A stretch of 64,000 nucleotides of DNA from Anaerolineales bacterium. GTDB taxonomy: Bacteria; Chloroflexota; Anaerolineae; Anaerolineales; Villigracilaceae. How positions within the stretch are numbered: the first letter of the stretch is position 1; each line of letters begins with the position of its first letter. The stretch is taken from assembly GCA_030583925.1 (NCBI GenBank), contig CP129482.1:1240001-1304000 (forward strand), in the 5' to 3' direction. Under the pieces are notes generated by a model, which saw nothing but the letters and a program-made list of their open reading frames with translations, searched no databases and was not told the origin of the DNA. The position numbers and the translations under genes are program-made. This document shows, piece after piece, positions 8,949-16,946 of the stretch.

Positions 8949-10232
8949 ATGGATCCTCTAAATATTTCCAAACAAACGGCAAAGCGTTTTGTGCTCGGCA
9001 AGCAGGGACTGTGGCCAGGGCGGCGTTGGCGCGGCAAAAGAGGGACGGCAGAGGCGATCGACGCGTGCGAGGCGGTGCAACTCGACCCGTTGACTGTGAT
9101 CGCTCGGAGTCAGGATATCGTCTTGCACAGCCGCGTGTTGGATTACAAGCCTGAATACCTGTATGATGTCGCTTATAAACAGCGAAAGTTCTTTGATTAC
9201 GGCGGCTGGCTGGCGATGTACCCAATGCGCGAACTTCGGTATTGGCGCGTGCACATGGAACGGCGGAGTCACGATAAGCGCATCGAAGGATTTGTGCTGA
9301 ACCACAAGAAGTTATTCGATGATGTGCGCGCCGAGTTGCGGAAGCGCGGTCCGTTGGGGAACCGCGATTTCGAGGGGAATCGAATCGGGTTGTGGAATTA
9401 TCGCGGGCGCAAGGATACGGCGCTGGCGTTGTATGACATGTGGCTTTCGGGTGAGTTGATGATGCATCATCGCGAGGGGTTCGGTCGCGTGTATGATTTC
9501 CGCGAGAATATCGCGCCGAAGGAGTTTGACACGGTCGCCACTGAAAAAGAGGCGGAGCAGTTCTTTGCGCGGAAAGCGGTCGCGTTTGCGGGGTTGAAGC
9601 GTGAAGCGACGATGAGGGGCGAGTTGAATTATCATCTCTGGCGCGATTACTCGAAGGCGGAGATGGCGAGTCGGCTGGGGGCGTGGACCGAGTCGGGGAT
9701 GTTCGCGCAGGTTCAAGTCGAGGGAGGACGCGATATCCATCTTGTTTTGGCAGAAGATGTGAAGGCGTTAGAGTCGCTTGAGCGGGGGCGAATCCCCAAA
9801 GGTTGGAATCCCAAAGAATCATCCACGTTGGAAGAGGTGACGTTCCTCGCGCCATTGGATATCGTGAGCGCGCGCGGACGGGCGAAGAAGTTGTTCGATT
9901 TTGAGTATACGTGGGAGGTGTATACGCCCGCGCACAAACGCCGCTGGGGTTATTATGTGTTGCCGATTCTGTACGGCGACGACCTGGTGGCGCGGCTCGA
10001 CCCAAAATTGGACCGCACGACGATGACGCTGGAGATCAAAGGCTTTTGGCACGAGGATGACGCGCCAGTGAAAAGTGTTGAGTTTGCGGACGCGCTGGCG
10101 AAGGGGTTATCTCGCTTTGCGAAGTTCGTGGAGGCGAAGAAGGTGGACGTGAGCGGAATCGCGCCTGCGAAGTTGAGGGCGTATGCGAAGAAGGTGATCG
10201 GTAAAGAGATAGCGGAAGGCAGAAGGCAGTAA
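8949..10232 (+). CDS. ycaQ: YcaQ/AlkX family DNA glycosylase (HTH_42 winged-helix protein)
   Basis: This 427-residue protein belongs to the AlkZ/YcaQ superfamily built from tandem winged helices. Characterised members unhook DNA interstrand crosslinks or bulky alkyl adducts. The catalytic Q-x-D motif is seen as AVQLDPL near residue 45. The Gln-x-Asp form is that of the E. coli YcaQ/AlkX branch rather than the Gln-x-Gln form of Streptomyces AlkZ. Other conserved blocks are HSRVLDYKPEYLYD and VKSVEFADALAKGLSRFAKF. It is monocistronic with its own promoter. Confidence 0.88.
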   Translation: MDPLNISKQTAKRFVLGKQGLWPGRRWRGKRGTAEAIDACEAVQLDPLTVIARSQDIVLHSRVLDYKPEYLYDVAYKQRKFFDYGGWLAMYPMRELRYWRVHMERRSHDKRIEGFVLNHKKLFDDVRAELRKRGPLGNRDFEGNRIGLWNYRGRKDTALALYDMWLSGELMMHHREGFGRVYDFRENIAPKEFDTVATEKEAEQFFARKAVAFAGLKREATMRGELNYHLWRDYSKAEMASRLGAWTESGMFAQVQVEGGRDIHLVLAEDVKALESLERGRIPKGWNPKESSTLEEVTFLAPLDIVSARGRAKKLFDFEYTWEVYTPAHKRRWGYYVLPILYGDDLVARLDPKLDRTTMTLEIKGFWHEDDAPVKSVEFADALAKGLSRFAKFVEAKKVDVSGIAPAKLRAYAKKVIGKEIAEGRRQ

Positions 10233-10262
10233 ACAGTGATCAGTGAACAGTGAGTGAGACTG
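10233..10262. repeat. 'CAGTGATCAGTGAACAGTGA' short direct repeat
   Basis: Three imperfect copies of a CAGTGA-type unit follow the ycaQ-like stop codon. Nothing else is recognisable up to the next gene at 10328. Confidence 0.45.
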
Positions 10263-10327
10263 GGTTACCCGATTTGTTTGAGGGCGCGTTCGAGAAGATC
10301 GGTGACTTTGAGTTCACTTCGATAGGT

Positions 10328-10582
10328 TCATTTTGCATGACCAAATTCCCCATATACTTTTCGAGCTAGATCGTCGCCAAGAATAAGACTTGCCAATCTA
10401 CGGTGGAGTTCTGCTTCATTGGCGTGCGGAAACCTGGTGCGTAGACCTGCCAACGCCAATATCCGCACCGTGTTATTAAGTTGCGCCAACATTTCCATCT
10501 TGCGTGTGGGGGATGCTTGTCGCCACAACTTGATCTGCAAGGCTTCCATTTTTGGGTGGGTATCGGAGGAGAGGACGCTCAT
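10328..10582 (-). CDS. Small conserved hypothetical protein
   Basis: This is an 84-residue, helical, soluble protein beginning MSVLSSDTHPKMEALQIKLW, with ALAGLRTRFPHANEAELHRRLASLILGDDLARKVYG toward the C-terminus. I recognise this pattern from small proteins of unknown function in Chloroflexota and Cyanobacteria, often next to toxin or nucleotidyltransferase genes. No such partner is present here. The ATG at 10582 is preferred to an in-frame start 20 codons upstream because the conserved part starts there. Function unknown. Confidence 0.6.
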   Translation of the reverse strand: MSVLSSDTHPKMEALQIKLWRQASPTRKMEMLAQLNNTVRILALAGLRTRFPHANEAELHRRLASLILGDDLARKVYGEFGHAK

Positions 10583-10641
10583 GGGCTTAGTATAGCACTT
10601 TACTGTTCGATGATTCGCGAGACAATGGGTCTCTTTTACCA

Positions 10642-10704
10642 TTGCCGTTGAATTAGGTTGTTATATACTCGATGAAAATCTTATTGGGTCATCACCCACA
10701 AGGA
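10642..10704 (+). promoter_or_regulatory. Promoter and Shine-Dalgarno of the 106-residue membrane protein gene
   Basis: TTGCCG (10642-10647), a 16-base spacer and TATACT (10664-10669) form a sigma70-like promoter. AAGGAGA follows at about 10699 before the ATG at 10712. Confidence 0.6.
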
Positions 10705-10711
10705 GAATACT

Positions 10712-11032
10712 ATGCCAGGACGAAGCGGACGAATCGGTGGAGGTTCACGACGCGTAAGTGTTCGAGCGCCGCGTGTAAGTAGCAGCGGATCGCGGGGATT
10801 TCGAGTCAATTTCGGGAACCGCGCGGCACGCGCGGCGTCATCCACGCCCAGCGCGGACGCGTCCACGCCGCAGCATGTCCATTATCACAGGACGTGGTTC
10901 CGAAATCGACTCCCCGGCGCATGGCAGACAGGTTGGAGGTTCATCGGCATCCTCGTCGGGTTATTCCTCTTTGGGATGTGTGCCTGCCTCGCGCTGGGAT
11001 TTGCGTTGCAGGCGTTGGGGTATGGGGGATAA
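10712..11032 (+). CDS. Hypothetical protein with one C-terminal membrane segment
   Basis: I do not recognise this 106-residue protein. Residues 1-50 are rich in Arg, Ser and Gly and look disordered (GRIGGGSRRVSVRAPRVSS). Residues 75-102 form one hydrophobic segment (FIGILVGLFLFGMCACLALG). The basic N-terminus would stay in the cytoplasm and could bind nucleic acid or acidic lipids, but that is speculation. It has its own promoter and a good ribosome binding site, which supports it as a real gene. Confidence 0.65.
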   Translation: MPGRSGRIGGGSRRVSVRAPRVSSSGSRGFRVNFGNRAARAASSTPSADASTPQHVHYHRTWFRNRLPGAWQTGWRFIGILVGLFLFGMCACLALGFALQALGYGG

Positions 11033-11064
11033 GGAATAAGCGAGCGTGAATAGCGTTCGTCTCA

Positions 11065-13368
11065 TCACGTAATGGCTTGCTGTTCGTACAAGTGTCTCTG
11101 GAAATCGATAAACATATTGCGAATGGATTCCACTGCGCCGAGAATTTCCTTGGCGTCTTCGATGGCTTTGTATTTCAGTTTAAGCAGTTGGGGAAGTTTT
11201 TCCTGATCCAACTCTTCAACGCCAACTTCAATATACTTCGACAGGACAAACTCGATAAATTGTTTCTGTTCGCTGGTGAGTGATGCAAAGATTTTGTTTT
11301 GGGCATTCGCTACGCGTCGTTCGCGCGAGATGGGCGGCTGTAAAAAGGAAATATATTCCAGCACATCGAGCAGGTCGCTGTGTTCGGCGTTGATCAGGGA
11401 TTGGGCGATGGAAAGTTCGTCTTTGCCGAAGCCAGCCTTTTCAAGTTCGTCCAGCAAGGCTTTGCGCGTGACGGGGTTCGACCAAATCTTGCGGAGTTCC
11501 TCTTCGCTTTTGAAAAAGGCAGGCAAGACGCCAAACAAGTTCTCAACAAATTGTTGGGCAGAGATAGGGCGACCGTCGGGGCTGTAATAGAGCGTGGACG
11601 ACATGTGTTCGATCTGTCGTTCCTTGCCGTCGCGCAGTTTGATCTTGAGTTTTATTTTCGGCTCGTAGGGTTCAGGCGGCTCGCTGACTGGCGGCTTGGG
11701 GGTTTTTGATGGCTTCTCAATGGGAGGTTCCTCAGGGTCGCCGTCCCATTCGGGGTCGGCGAAGTGATGATGCGCGTCCACGAAGTCGTAGATGGTGAAG
11801 TATTCTTTCCCGTCGAAGAGACGTGTGCCGCGCCCGATAATCTGCTTAAATTCGATCATCGTCTTGATCAGGCGCATGAGGATGATGGCGCGGATGTTGC
11901 GCGCGTCCACGCCTGTTGAGAGTTTTTGGGAAGTGGTCAGGATGGTAGGAATGGTTCGGTCGTTATCTTTGAATTGTTCGAGATACTGCTCGCCTAGCGC
12001 GCCATCGTTGGCAGTGACGCGTTGACAATACATCGGATCGGGATTTTTCTTGTATTGGTTGATCAAATCTCTTACCGCGGCGGCGTGATCTTGGGTGGCG
12101 CAGAAGACGATGGCTTTTTCGTTCTGGTTGATCTCGTCCATGAAGCGTTTGACGCGGTCGGCTTCACGCTCTTTGATTTCGATGATGCGGTTGAAGTCGG
12201 ACTCTTTGTAGACTTTGCCCGCTTCGACTTCGCCTTCGATAATTGTGTCGTCTGACGTGTAAACGTATTCGTCGAGCGTGGACTTCATGCGGCGGACTTT
12301 GAACGGGGTTAGGAAGCCATCGTTGATGCCTTCTTTGAGCGAATAGACATAGACAGGTTCGCCGAAGTATTTGTAGGTGTCCACGTTGTCTTTGCGCTTG
12401 GGTGTGGCGGTGAGACCGAGTTGCACGGCGGGCGAAAAATATTCGAGGATGTCGCGCCAGTTGGATTCGTCGTTGGCGCCGCCGCGATGACATTCGTCTA
12501 TGATGATGAAGTCGAAATAGTCTTTGGGATACTCTCCAAAATACGGCGTTTCGTCTGGACCTGACATAAACGTTTGAAAGATGGTGAAGAAGATACTGCC
12601 GTTGGTTGGGACGCGCCCGTTCTTGCGAATCGAATCGGGTTTGATGCGGACGAGGGCGTCTTCGGGGAAAGCGGAGTAGCGGGTGAATTCGGAAAAGGCT
12701 TGGTCGGCGAGGATGTTTCGGTCGGCGAGAAACAGGACGCGGGGTCGGCGCGAAGCGTCTCGTCTTAAGTTCCAGCGCGTCTGGTAGAGTTTCCAAACGA
12801 TGTGGAAGGCGATGGTCGTCTTGCCTGTCCCAGTGGCGAGAGTCAAAAGGATTCGGTTTTTGTTTTCGGCGACGGCTTGCAGGGCGTTGTTGACGGCGAT
12901 CTCTTGATAGTAGCGCGGGGGCTTCGTGCCGCTGATGTCTTCAAACGGGATGGGATTGAAGCGTTCTTCCCATTCGTTGGGGGCGAAGGTTTGCTCCCAA
13001 AGTTCATCGGGCGTGGGGAAGGCTTTGACGAGACCTTCTTTGCCCGTGAGCATGTTGATCTGGTAGATCTCTTTGCCGTTGGCGGCATAGGTGAAAGCGA
13101 GTTGAAGTTTTTCTGCGTAGTTTTTTGCCTGCCCCACGCCTTCGCCGACGGGGAGTTCGTCGCTTTTGGCTTCGACCACGGCGAGTTGCCGACCTTTGTA
13201 GACGAGGATGTAATCAGTGATTAGGGGTTTGCCGCGCTTGCCGCCCGTTTGAATTTTGCCGTGGGTGATATGCCGCTCGCGCAGGATGCGTGAACCGTCC
13301 ACAACGTTCCAGCCTGCCTTTTGCAGTTGCGGATCAATGAGTTCGGCTCTGGTCTCGGCTTCGTTCAT
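11065..13368 (-). CDS. hsdR: Type I restriction enzyme, R subunit
   Basis: This 767-residue motor and nuclease subunit translocates and cleaves unmethylated DNA with HsdM and HsdS. The N-terminal nuclease domain shows LITDYILVY and AVVEAKSDEL (the Asp...Glu-x-Lys core). The SF2 helicase has TLATGTGKTTIA, IIIDECHRGG and LGLTATPKR. The C-terminus resembles the EcoEI-type R domain. The ATG at 13368 is chosen because conserved sequence (MNEAETRAELIDPQLQ) begins there. It overlaps the DUF559 stop by ATGA, and its Shine-Dalgarno lies inside an inserted repeat. Confidence 0.93.
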   Translation of the reverse strand: MNEAETRAELIDPQLQKAGWNVVDGSRILRERHITHGKIQTGGKRGKPLITDYILVYKGRQLAVVEAKSDELPVGEGVGQAKNYAEKLQLAFTYAANGKEIYQINMLTGKEGLVKAFPTPDELWEQTFAPNEWEERFNPIPFEDISGTKPPRYYQEIAVNNALQAVAENKNRILLTLATGTGKTTIAFHIVWKLYQTRWNLRRDASRRPRVLFLADRNILADQAFSEFTRYSAFPEDALVRIKPDSIRKNGRVPTNGSIFFTIFQTFMSGPDETPYFGEYPKDYFDFIIIDECHRGGANDESNWRDILEYFSPAVQLGLTATPKRKDNVDTYKYFGEPVYVYSLKEGINDGFLTPFKVRRMKSTLDEYVYTSDDTIIEGEVEAGKVYKESDFNRIIEIKEREADRVKRFMDEINQNEKAIVFCATQDHAAAVRDLINQYKKNPDPMYCQRVTANDGALGEQYLEQFKDNDRTIPTILTTSQKLSTGVDARNIRAIILMRLIKTMIEFKQIIGRGTRLFDGKEYFTIYDFVDAHHHFADPEWDGDPEEPPIEKPSKTPKPPVSEPPEPYEPKIKLKIKLRDGKERQIEHMSSTLYYSPDGRPISAQQFVENLFGVLPAFFKSEEELRKIWSNPVTRKALLDELEKAGFGKDELSIAQSLINAEHSDLLDVLEYISFLQPPISRERRVANAQNKIFASLTSEQKQFIEFVLSKYIEVGVEELDQEKLPQLLKLKYKAIEDAKEILGAVESIRNMFIDFQRHLYEQQAIT

Positions 13369-13784
13369 GACCCCTCCCCAGCCCTCCCCAAATCCTTTGG
13401 ATTTGGGGAGGGAGACCGAAGGTCGGGTGGGGTGGATTTCAATGCTTCCATTATTGCAAGTATAACGCCATCCATTTCCTTCATGATTTGATTGTTCCAA
13501 AAGCGAATGACTCTGTAACCCAGAGATTCGAAATACTTCGTGCGCTCTTCATCGTATTCGGTTTGTTCAAGGTGTTGACTGCCGTCGAGCTCAATGATGA
13601 GCTTTTCTTTGACGGCGCAGAAGTCGGGGATGTAGTTGCCGATGGCGTGTTGCCTTCTGAACTTTACGCTGTTCACCTGCCTGTCTTTCAGGCGCGACCA
13701 GAGTTTTTTCTCTTCAGGCGTTGGGTTCTTGCGGAGGTTGCGAGCGTTCTCGTAACCTTGCGGCGTCGTTCTTCTTGGCGGCAT
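13365..13784 (-). CDS. DUF559 domain endonuclease-like protein
   Basis: This 139-residue protein has the DUF559 fold related to very-short-patch-repair (Vsr-like) endonucleases. It shows NPTPEEKKLWSRLKDRQ, FRRQHAIGNYIPDFC, LIIELDGSQH and YRVIRFWNNQI. It lies between hsdS and hsdR in the same direction and overlaps hsdR by 4 bases. The last 22 residues (PPDLRSPSPNPKDLG...) are the translation of a repeat (13371-13432) and are not native. Its role in the restriction operon is unknown; nicking or repair is a guess from the fold. Confidence 0.85.
   Translation of the reverse strand: MPPRRTTPQGYENARNLRKNPTPEEKKLWSRLKDRQVNSVKFRRQHAIGNYIPDFCAVKEKLIIELDGSQHLEQTEYDEERTKYFESLGYRVIRFWNNQIMKEMDGVILAIMEALKSTPPDLRSPSPNPKDLGRAGEGS
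13371..13432. repeat. 'CCCTCCCCAAATCC' inverted repeat, copy at hsdR start
   Basis: GCCCTCCCCAAATCC and GGATTTGGGGAGGG form an inverted pair, followed by GGTCGGGTGGGG. Read on the minus strand, its end supplies GGGGAGGGGTC directly before the hsdR ATG. Related copies are at 13790-13930 and 16688-16763. Confidence 0.85.
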
Positions 13785-13789
13785 TAATC

Positions 13790-13930
13790 ACCCCTCCCCG
13801 TCCCTCCCCAAATCCAACCCCCTCCCAGCCTCCCCCAAATCCAACAAAAAAAGTTTGAATAATTATTCCAAATATAAGTGTTGGATTTGGGGGAGGTGCC
13901 CGCTAGGGCGGTGGGGGTGGCGGGTGGGGT
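13790..13930. repeat. 'CCCTCCCCAAATCC' inverted repeat, copy upstream of the DUF559 gene
   Basis: This longer element of the same family spans nearly all of the hsdS-DUF559 gap. CCCTCCCCAAATCCAAC at the left pairs with GTTGGATTTGGGGGAGG at the right, with an AT-rich centre. On the minus strand it places GGGGAGGGGTG just before the ATG at 13784. Confidence 0.85.
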
Positions 13931-13938
13931 CGCTCGGC

Positions 13939-15192
13939 TCATAACTCACCACTAAATGCTTTTTGCAACACACTCCTCCTCAACTCCTCGACCGCCTCCA
14001 CCTTGGACTGGTAGACCTCCTCCAGCCGCCGCGTTTCTTTCGCCAGCCCATCCAGCCGCTGGACGATGAGGCGTTGTTCGGCGAGTGACTTGGGAAGATG
14101 AAAGGTAAAGTTTACAAGTGTCTTGATTGGCAACTGTGGTTGTGCTGCGCCTGAAACATGCTTTTTAATTTGTGCTTTTATTGAACCAGAACGTAAAACT
14201 TCAAAAAGAAATTCAGGGATAATCTGCTTTATATTTGGACGAAAAATTAACATTCCAGAATTTGTCCGTATGTTTTCATAAGGAATGTCATTTGTGTAAA
14301 CGCCAAGATTTCCAATCGTTCCTCTTGTTGTCATCACAACATCGTTTCTGCTCAATTTCCCCTTTCCAAGTTTTTTATCTTTGGCTTCAGTTATGAACAT
14401 TTTTGTGGTGAAGTCAAATCCATCAGGGCGAACATTCTTTGTGTTCATGAAAAGACAGTAACCCTCAGAATGAAATTCGCTCTTTTTTGGATAGTTTACG
14501 CCTCTGTCGTTATCAATGATTTCAATAATATCTTTGTCGCCCAATTTTCGTTCTTTCCAATCTTTTTTGCTTGTTTCAAATACCTCTTTTGAAAAAGCCT
14601 CAAACACCTCCCGTGCATTGACCTGATTGCGCTCCGCATTGGCGTGGACTTGCGCCAGCGCGGCGAAGGTTTCGTCCAGCATGGCGACGATCCGCTTTTG
14701 TTCGGGGAGGGGAGGAATGGGGATTTCAATATTTTCAATTTGGGTTTTGTTTATTGAATTGAAAACTGCCCCAGCATTTCCTTCTACTTCTTCTTCATGT
14801 TTCAAAAGAAAATAGAATAGAAACTCATTGTCAATTGCTTTGTTGGCTCTAATTGCAGCCAGACCACGCCCAATACAAATTTTCTGAGTTGCAAAATTCA
14901 CTGGACCAACAGGTGCACGAACAGACATAAGGATATCGCCTGCTTGTGCTTCCTTCGTTACTTTTGTTGTCCACGTTGTTGGGTCGCCGATATATTTTTC
15001 AGTAAATTCTTTCTTGCCTTGATAAAAAGGCAAACCTTTACCTTCATTGTTGTAGTAAGTTCCTTCTGGTGATTGCCCTGCAATCACTTCGCAAACATCG
15101 CCCAACCTTTCAACTCGCCGCGCTGAGCCTGTCGAAGCGTTCCAACCTTTCGACAAGCTCAAGACATCGCCTTCAACCTGCGACCTTTTCAT
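13939..15192 (-). CDS. hsdS: Type I restriction enzyme, specificity subunit
   Basis: This 417-residue DNA-recognition subunit directs HsdM and HsdR to a bipartite target. Two target-recognition domains are each followed by a conserved helical region (LPEQKRIVAMLDETFAALAQ and LAEQRLIVQRLDGLAKETRR). The start at 15192 overlaps the hsdM stop by ATGA. Residues 10-24 (VLSLSKGWNASTGSA) are encoded by a dispersed repeat, so the N-terminus carries a foreign extension before the native ERLGDVCEVIAGQSPEG. The recognition sequence cannot be deduced. Confidence 0.92.
   Translation of the reverse strand: MKRSQVEGDVLSLSKGWNASTGSARRVERLGDVCEVIAGQSPEGTYYNNEGKGLPFYQGKKEFTEKYIGDPTTWTTKVTKEAQAGDILMSVRAPVGPVNFATQKICIGRGLAAIRANKAIDNEFLFYFLLKHEEEVEGNAGAVFNSINKTQIENIEIPIPPLPEQKRIVAMLDETFAALAQVHANAERNQVNAREVFEAFSKEVFETSKKDWKERKLGDKDIIEIIDNDRGVNYPKKSEFHSEGYCLFMNTKNVRPDGFDFTTKMFITEAKDKKLGKGKLSRNDVVMTTRGTIGNLGVYTNDIPYENIRTNSGMLIFRPNIKQIIPEFLFEVLRSGSIKAQIKKHVSGAAQPQLPIKTLVNFTFHLPKSLAEQRLIVQRLDGLAKETRRLEEVYQSKVEAVEELRRSVLQKAFSGEL
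15122..15165. repeat. 'CTGAGCCTGTCGAAG' repeat inside hsdS
   Basis: Two inverted half units, CTGAGCCTGTCGAAGC and CTTTCGACAAGCTCAAG, lie in frame at the 5' end of hsdS. The same unit occurs in hsdM (15509-15532) and in a gap (20848-20871). Confidence 0.8.
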
Positions 15193-16682
15193 AACATCTT
15201 CTCGATAGACTTCAAAATCTTGGCGCCATCCTCGTCCAGCGACTTCATCTCGGCGAGGATGGCGGCAGGCGCTCTCAGCGTGGTATCCGCTTTCCGATGG
15301 GGATTCTTAACCGAAAGGTCGGCTTCGACGCGCTCAGCCGCCTCTCGCGCATCCACATTCCAACTATTCGGCGTTTCGGGTCCCTCGGTTGCTGAGGCTC
15401 TCGAAGCATACAGTTTGACGAAATCCGCCAAGTCGGCATCGTTCAACGGATTGGTCTTACCGAGATTGCGCTCCAAATTCAACTGGTAATACCAAATCTT
15501 TTTGGTCGCTTGCCCTGAGCCTGTCGAAGGGGGGGAACCTTTGTCAAAAAACAAAACCACCGTCTTCACGCCCGCGCCCGTAAAAACCCCGCCTGGCAAA
15601 TCCAACACGGTATGCAGGTTGCAGGTCTCCAACAACTGCCTGCGTAAACTCACCGAAGCGTTATCGGTGTTCGAGAGAAACGTATTCTTGATGACGATGC
15701 CCGCCCGTCCGCCCGCCTTCAAAATCTTGATGAAGTGCTGGAGGAAAAGGAACGCCGTCTCGCCCGTCTTGATGGGGAAGTTGTTCTGCACCTCGGCGCG
15801 CTCCTTGCCGCCGAAGGGCGGGTTCGCCAGCACAACGTGATACCGATCCCGTTCCTGAATGTCGCTGATGTCCTCCGCTAGCGTGTTGGTGTGCAAAATG
15901 TTCGGCGCCTCGATGCCGTGCAGGATCATGTTCATCGTGCCGATGATGTACGCCAGCGACTTTTTCTCCTTGCCGTAAAACGTTTTCTCCTGAAGGATTT
16001 TCGCTTCTTTCGTGCCGACGCCTGATTCGCCTCTCAAATATTCCCAAGCCTCGACCAAAAACCCCGCCGACCCAACCGCGCCGTCGTACACCGTCTCGCC
16101 GATCTTCGGCGCCACCACTTTGACAATTGCCCGAATCAACGGACGGGGCGTGTAATATTCGCCGCCGTTCCTGCCCGCGTTGCCCATGTTCTTGATCTTG
16201 TCCTCGTACAACGCGCTCATCTCGTGCTTCTCTTTCGACGAACGGAAACGCAGTTCGTCCACCAGATTGATCACTTCACGCAAGTTGTATCCGCTTTGGA
16301 TCTTGTTTTTCAACTCGGAAAATATTTCACCGATCTTGTATTCGATCGTGTTCGGGTTTTCGCCCCTGAACTTCCTCAGATACGGGAACAACTTCTCGTT
16401 GACGAAAACCGTCAAATCGTCGCCCGTCATCAAACGATGATGATCCGTCTTTCCCTCTTTCGTCTTTCTTACTGCCCATTGATCCCACCGAAAATCACCC
16501 GTGATGATCGGCGTGTACGATTTCCCCATCAACTCTGCCGCGTCCTTGCGATCCTTCTCCAAGTCATCCAAATACTTCAGGAACAGAATCCACGAAGTCT
16601 GCTCCACATAATCCAACTCACTGGAACATCCCGCGTCCTTCCATAATTTATCGTCAATGTTTTTAAATGTCTGCTCAAACAT
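15189..16682 (-). CDS. hsdM: Type I restriction enzyme, M subunit (N6-adenine methyltransferase)
   Basis: This 497-residue methylase modifies adenine at the HsdS target and is also needed for restriction. The SAM motif I appears as VYDGAVGSAGFL, motif IV as VVLANPPFGGKE, and the N-terminal HsdM_N helical domain starts at FEQTFKNIDDKLWKDAG. Residues about 384-391 (PPSTGSGQA) are the in-frame translation of a dispersed repeat placed in a loop after VVLFFDKG. The ATG at 16682 has a Shine-Dalgarno supplied by the repeat at 16688-16763. A relic of another hsdM start lies just beyond it. Confidence 0.93.
   Translation of the reverse strand: MFEQTFKNIDDKLWKDAGCSSELDYVEQTSWILFLKYLDDLEKDRKDAAELMGKSYTPIITGDFRWDQWAVRKTKEGKTDHHRLMTGDDLTVFVNEKLFPYLRKFRGENPNTIEYKIGEIFSELKNKIQSGYNLREVINLVDELRFRSSKEKHEMSALYEDKIKNMGNAGRNGGEYYTPRPLIRAIVKVVAPKIGETVYDGAVGSAGFLVEAWEYLRGESGVGTKEAKILQEKTFYGKEKKSLAYIIGTMNMILHGIEAPNILHTNTLAEDISDIQERDRYHVVLANPPFGGKERAEVQNNFPIKTGETAFLFLQHFIKILKAGGRAGIVIKNTFLSNTDNASVSLRRQLLETCNLHTVLDLPGGVFTGAGVKTVVLFFDKGSPPSTGSGQATKKIWYYQLNLERNLGKTNPLNDADLADFVKLYASRASATEGPETPNSWNVDAREAAERVEADLSVKNPHRKADTTLRAPAAILAEMKSLDEDGAKILKSIEKML
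15509..15532. repeat. 'CTTGCCCTGAGCCTGTCGAAGG' repeat inside hsdM
   Basis: A single in-frame unit adds about 8 residues (STGSGQA and neighbours) to HsdM between the FDKGSP and KKIWYYQLN blocks. Confidence 0.8.
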
Positions 16683-16687
16683 AATTC

Positions 16688-16763
16688 ACCCCTCCCCAGC
16701 CCTCCCCAAATCCGACAGAAATACCGTCGGATTTGGGGAGGGTGCCCTTTAGGGCGGGTGGGG
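16688..16763. repeat. 'CCCTCCCCAAATCC' inverted repeat, copy at hsdM start
   Basis: CCCTCCCCAAATCCGAC and GTCGGATTTGGGGAGGG are perfect inverted arms around AGAAATACC, followed by GGGCGGGTGGGG. The minus-strand end supplies GGAGGGGTGAATT before the hsdM ATG. Confidence 0.88.
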
Positions 16764-16767
16764 TAAC

Positions 16768-16810
16768 GTCAATGTTTTGGAAGGTTTGCTCGAACAAAGG
16801 GAATCTCCTT
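16768..16810 (-). pseudogene. Relic of an alternative hsdM 5' end
   Basis: On the minus strand a GGAG ribosome binding site, seven bases, and TTG (16797) start the peptide LFEQTFQNID. This matches the first residues of HsdM (MFEQTFKNID) with mostly synonymous differences. The reading then runs into the repeat and is out of frame with hsdM. It looks like the original or another allele's start, cut off by the repeat. Confidence 0.7.
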
Positions 16811-16946
16811 GCTGTATTGTTATCCGATGACAAATTATAGCCGATGAAAAACAAAGACCTCCTCAGGACAAAGTCCCTCGGAGGTCTCGTTCACCACCCA
16901 GTCTCTAGTCTCCCCCAATTACCACTTACCAATTACTGCTCACTCT

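Noticed and set aside
8947..10005. A 352-codon minus-strand ORF
   Set aside because: Antisense shadow of the ycaQ-like gene with no recognisable domain.
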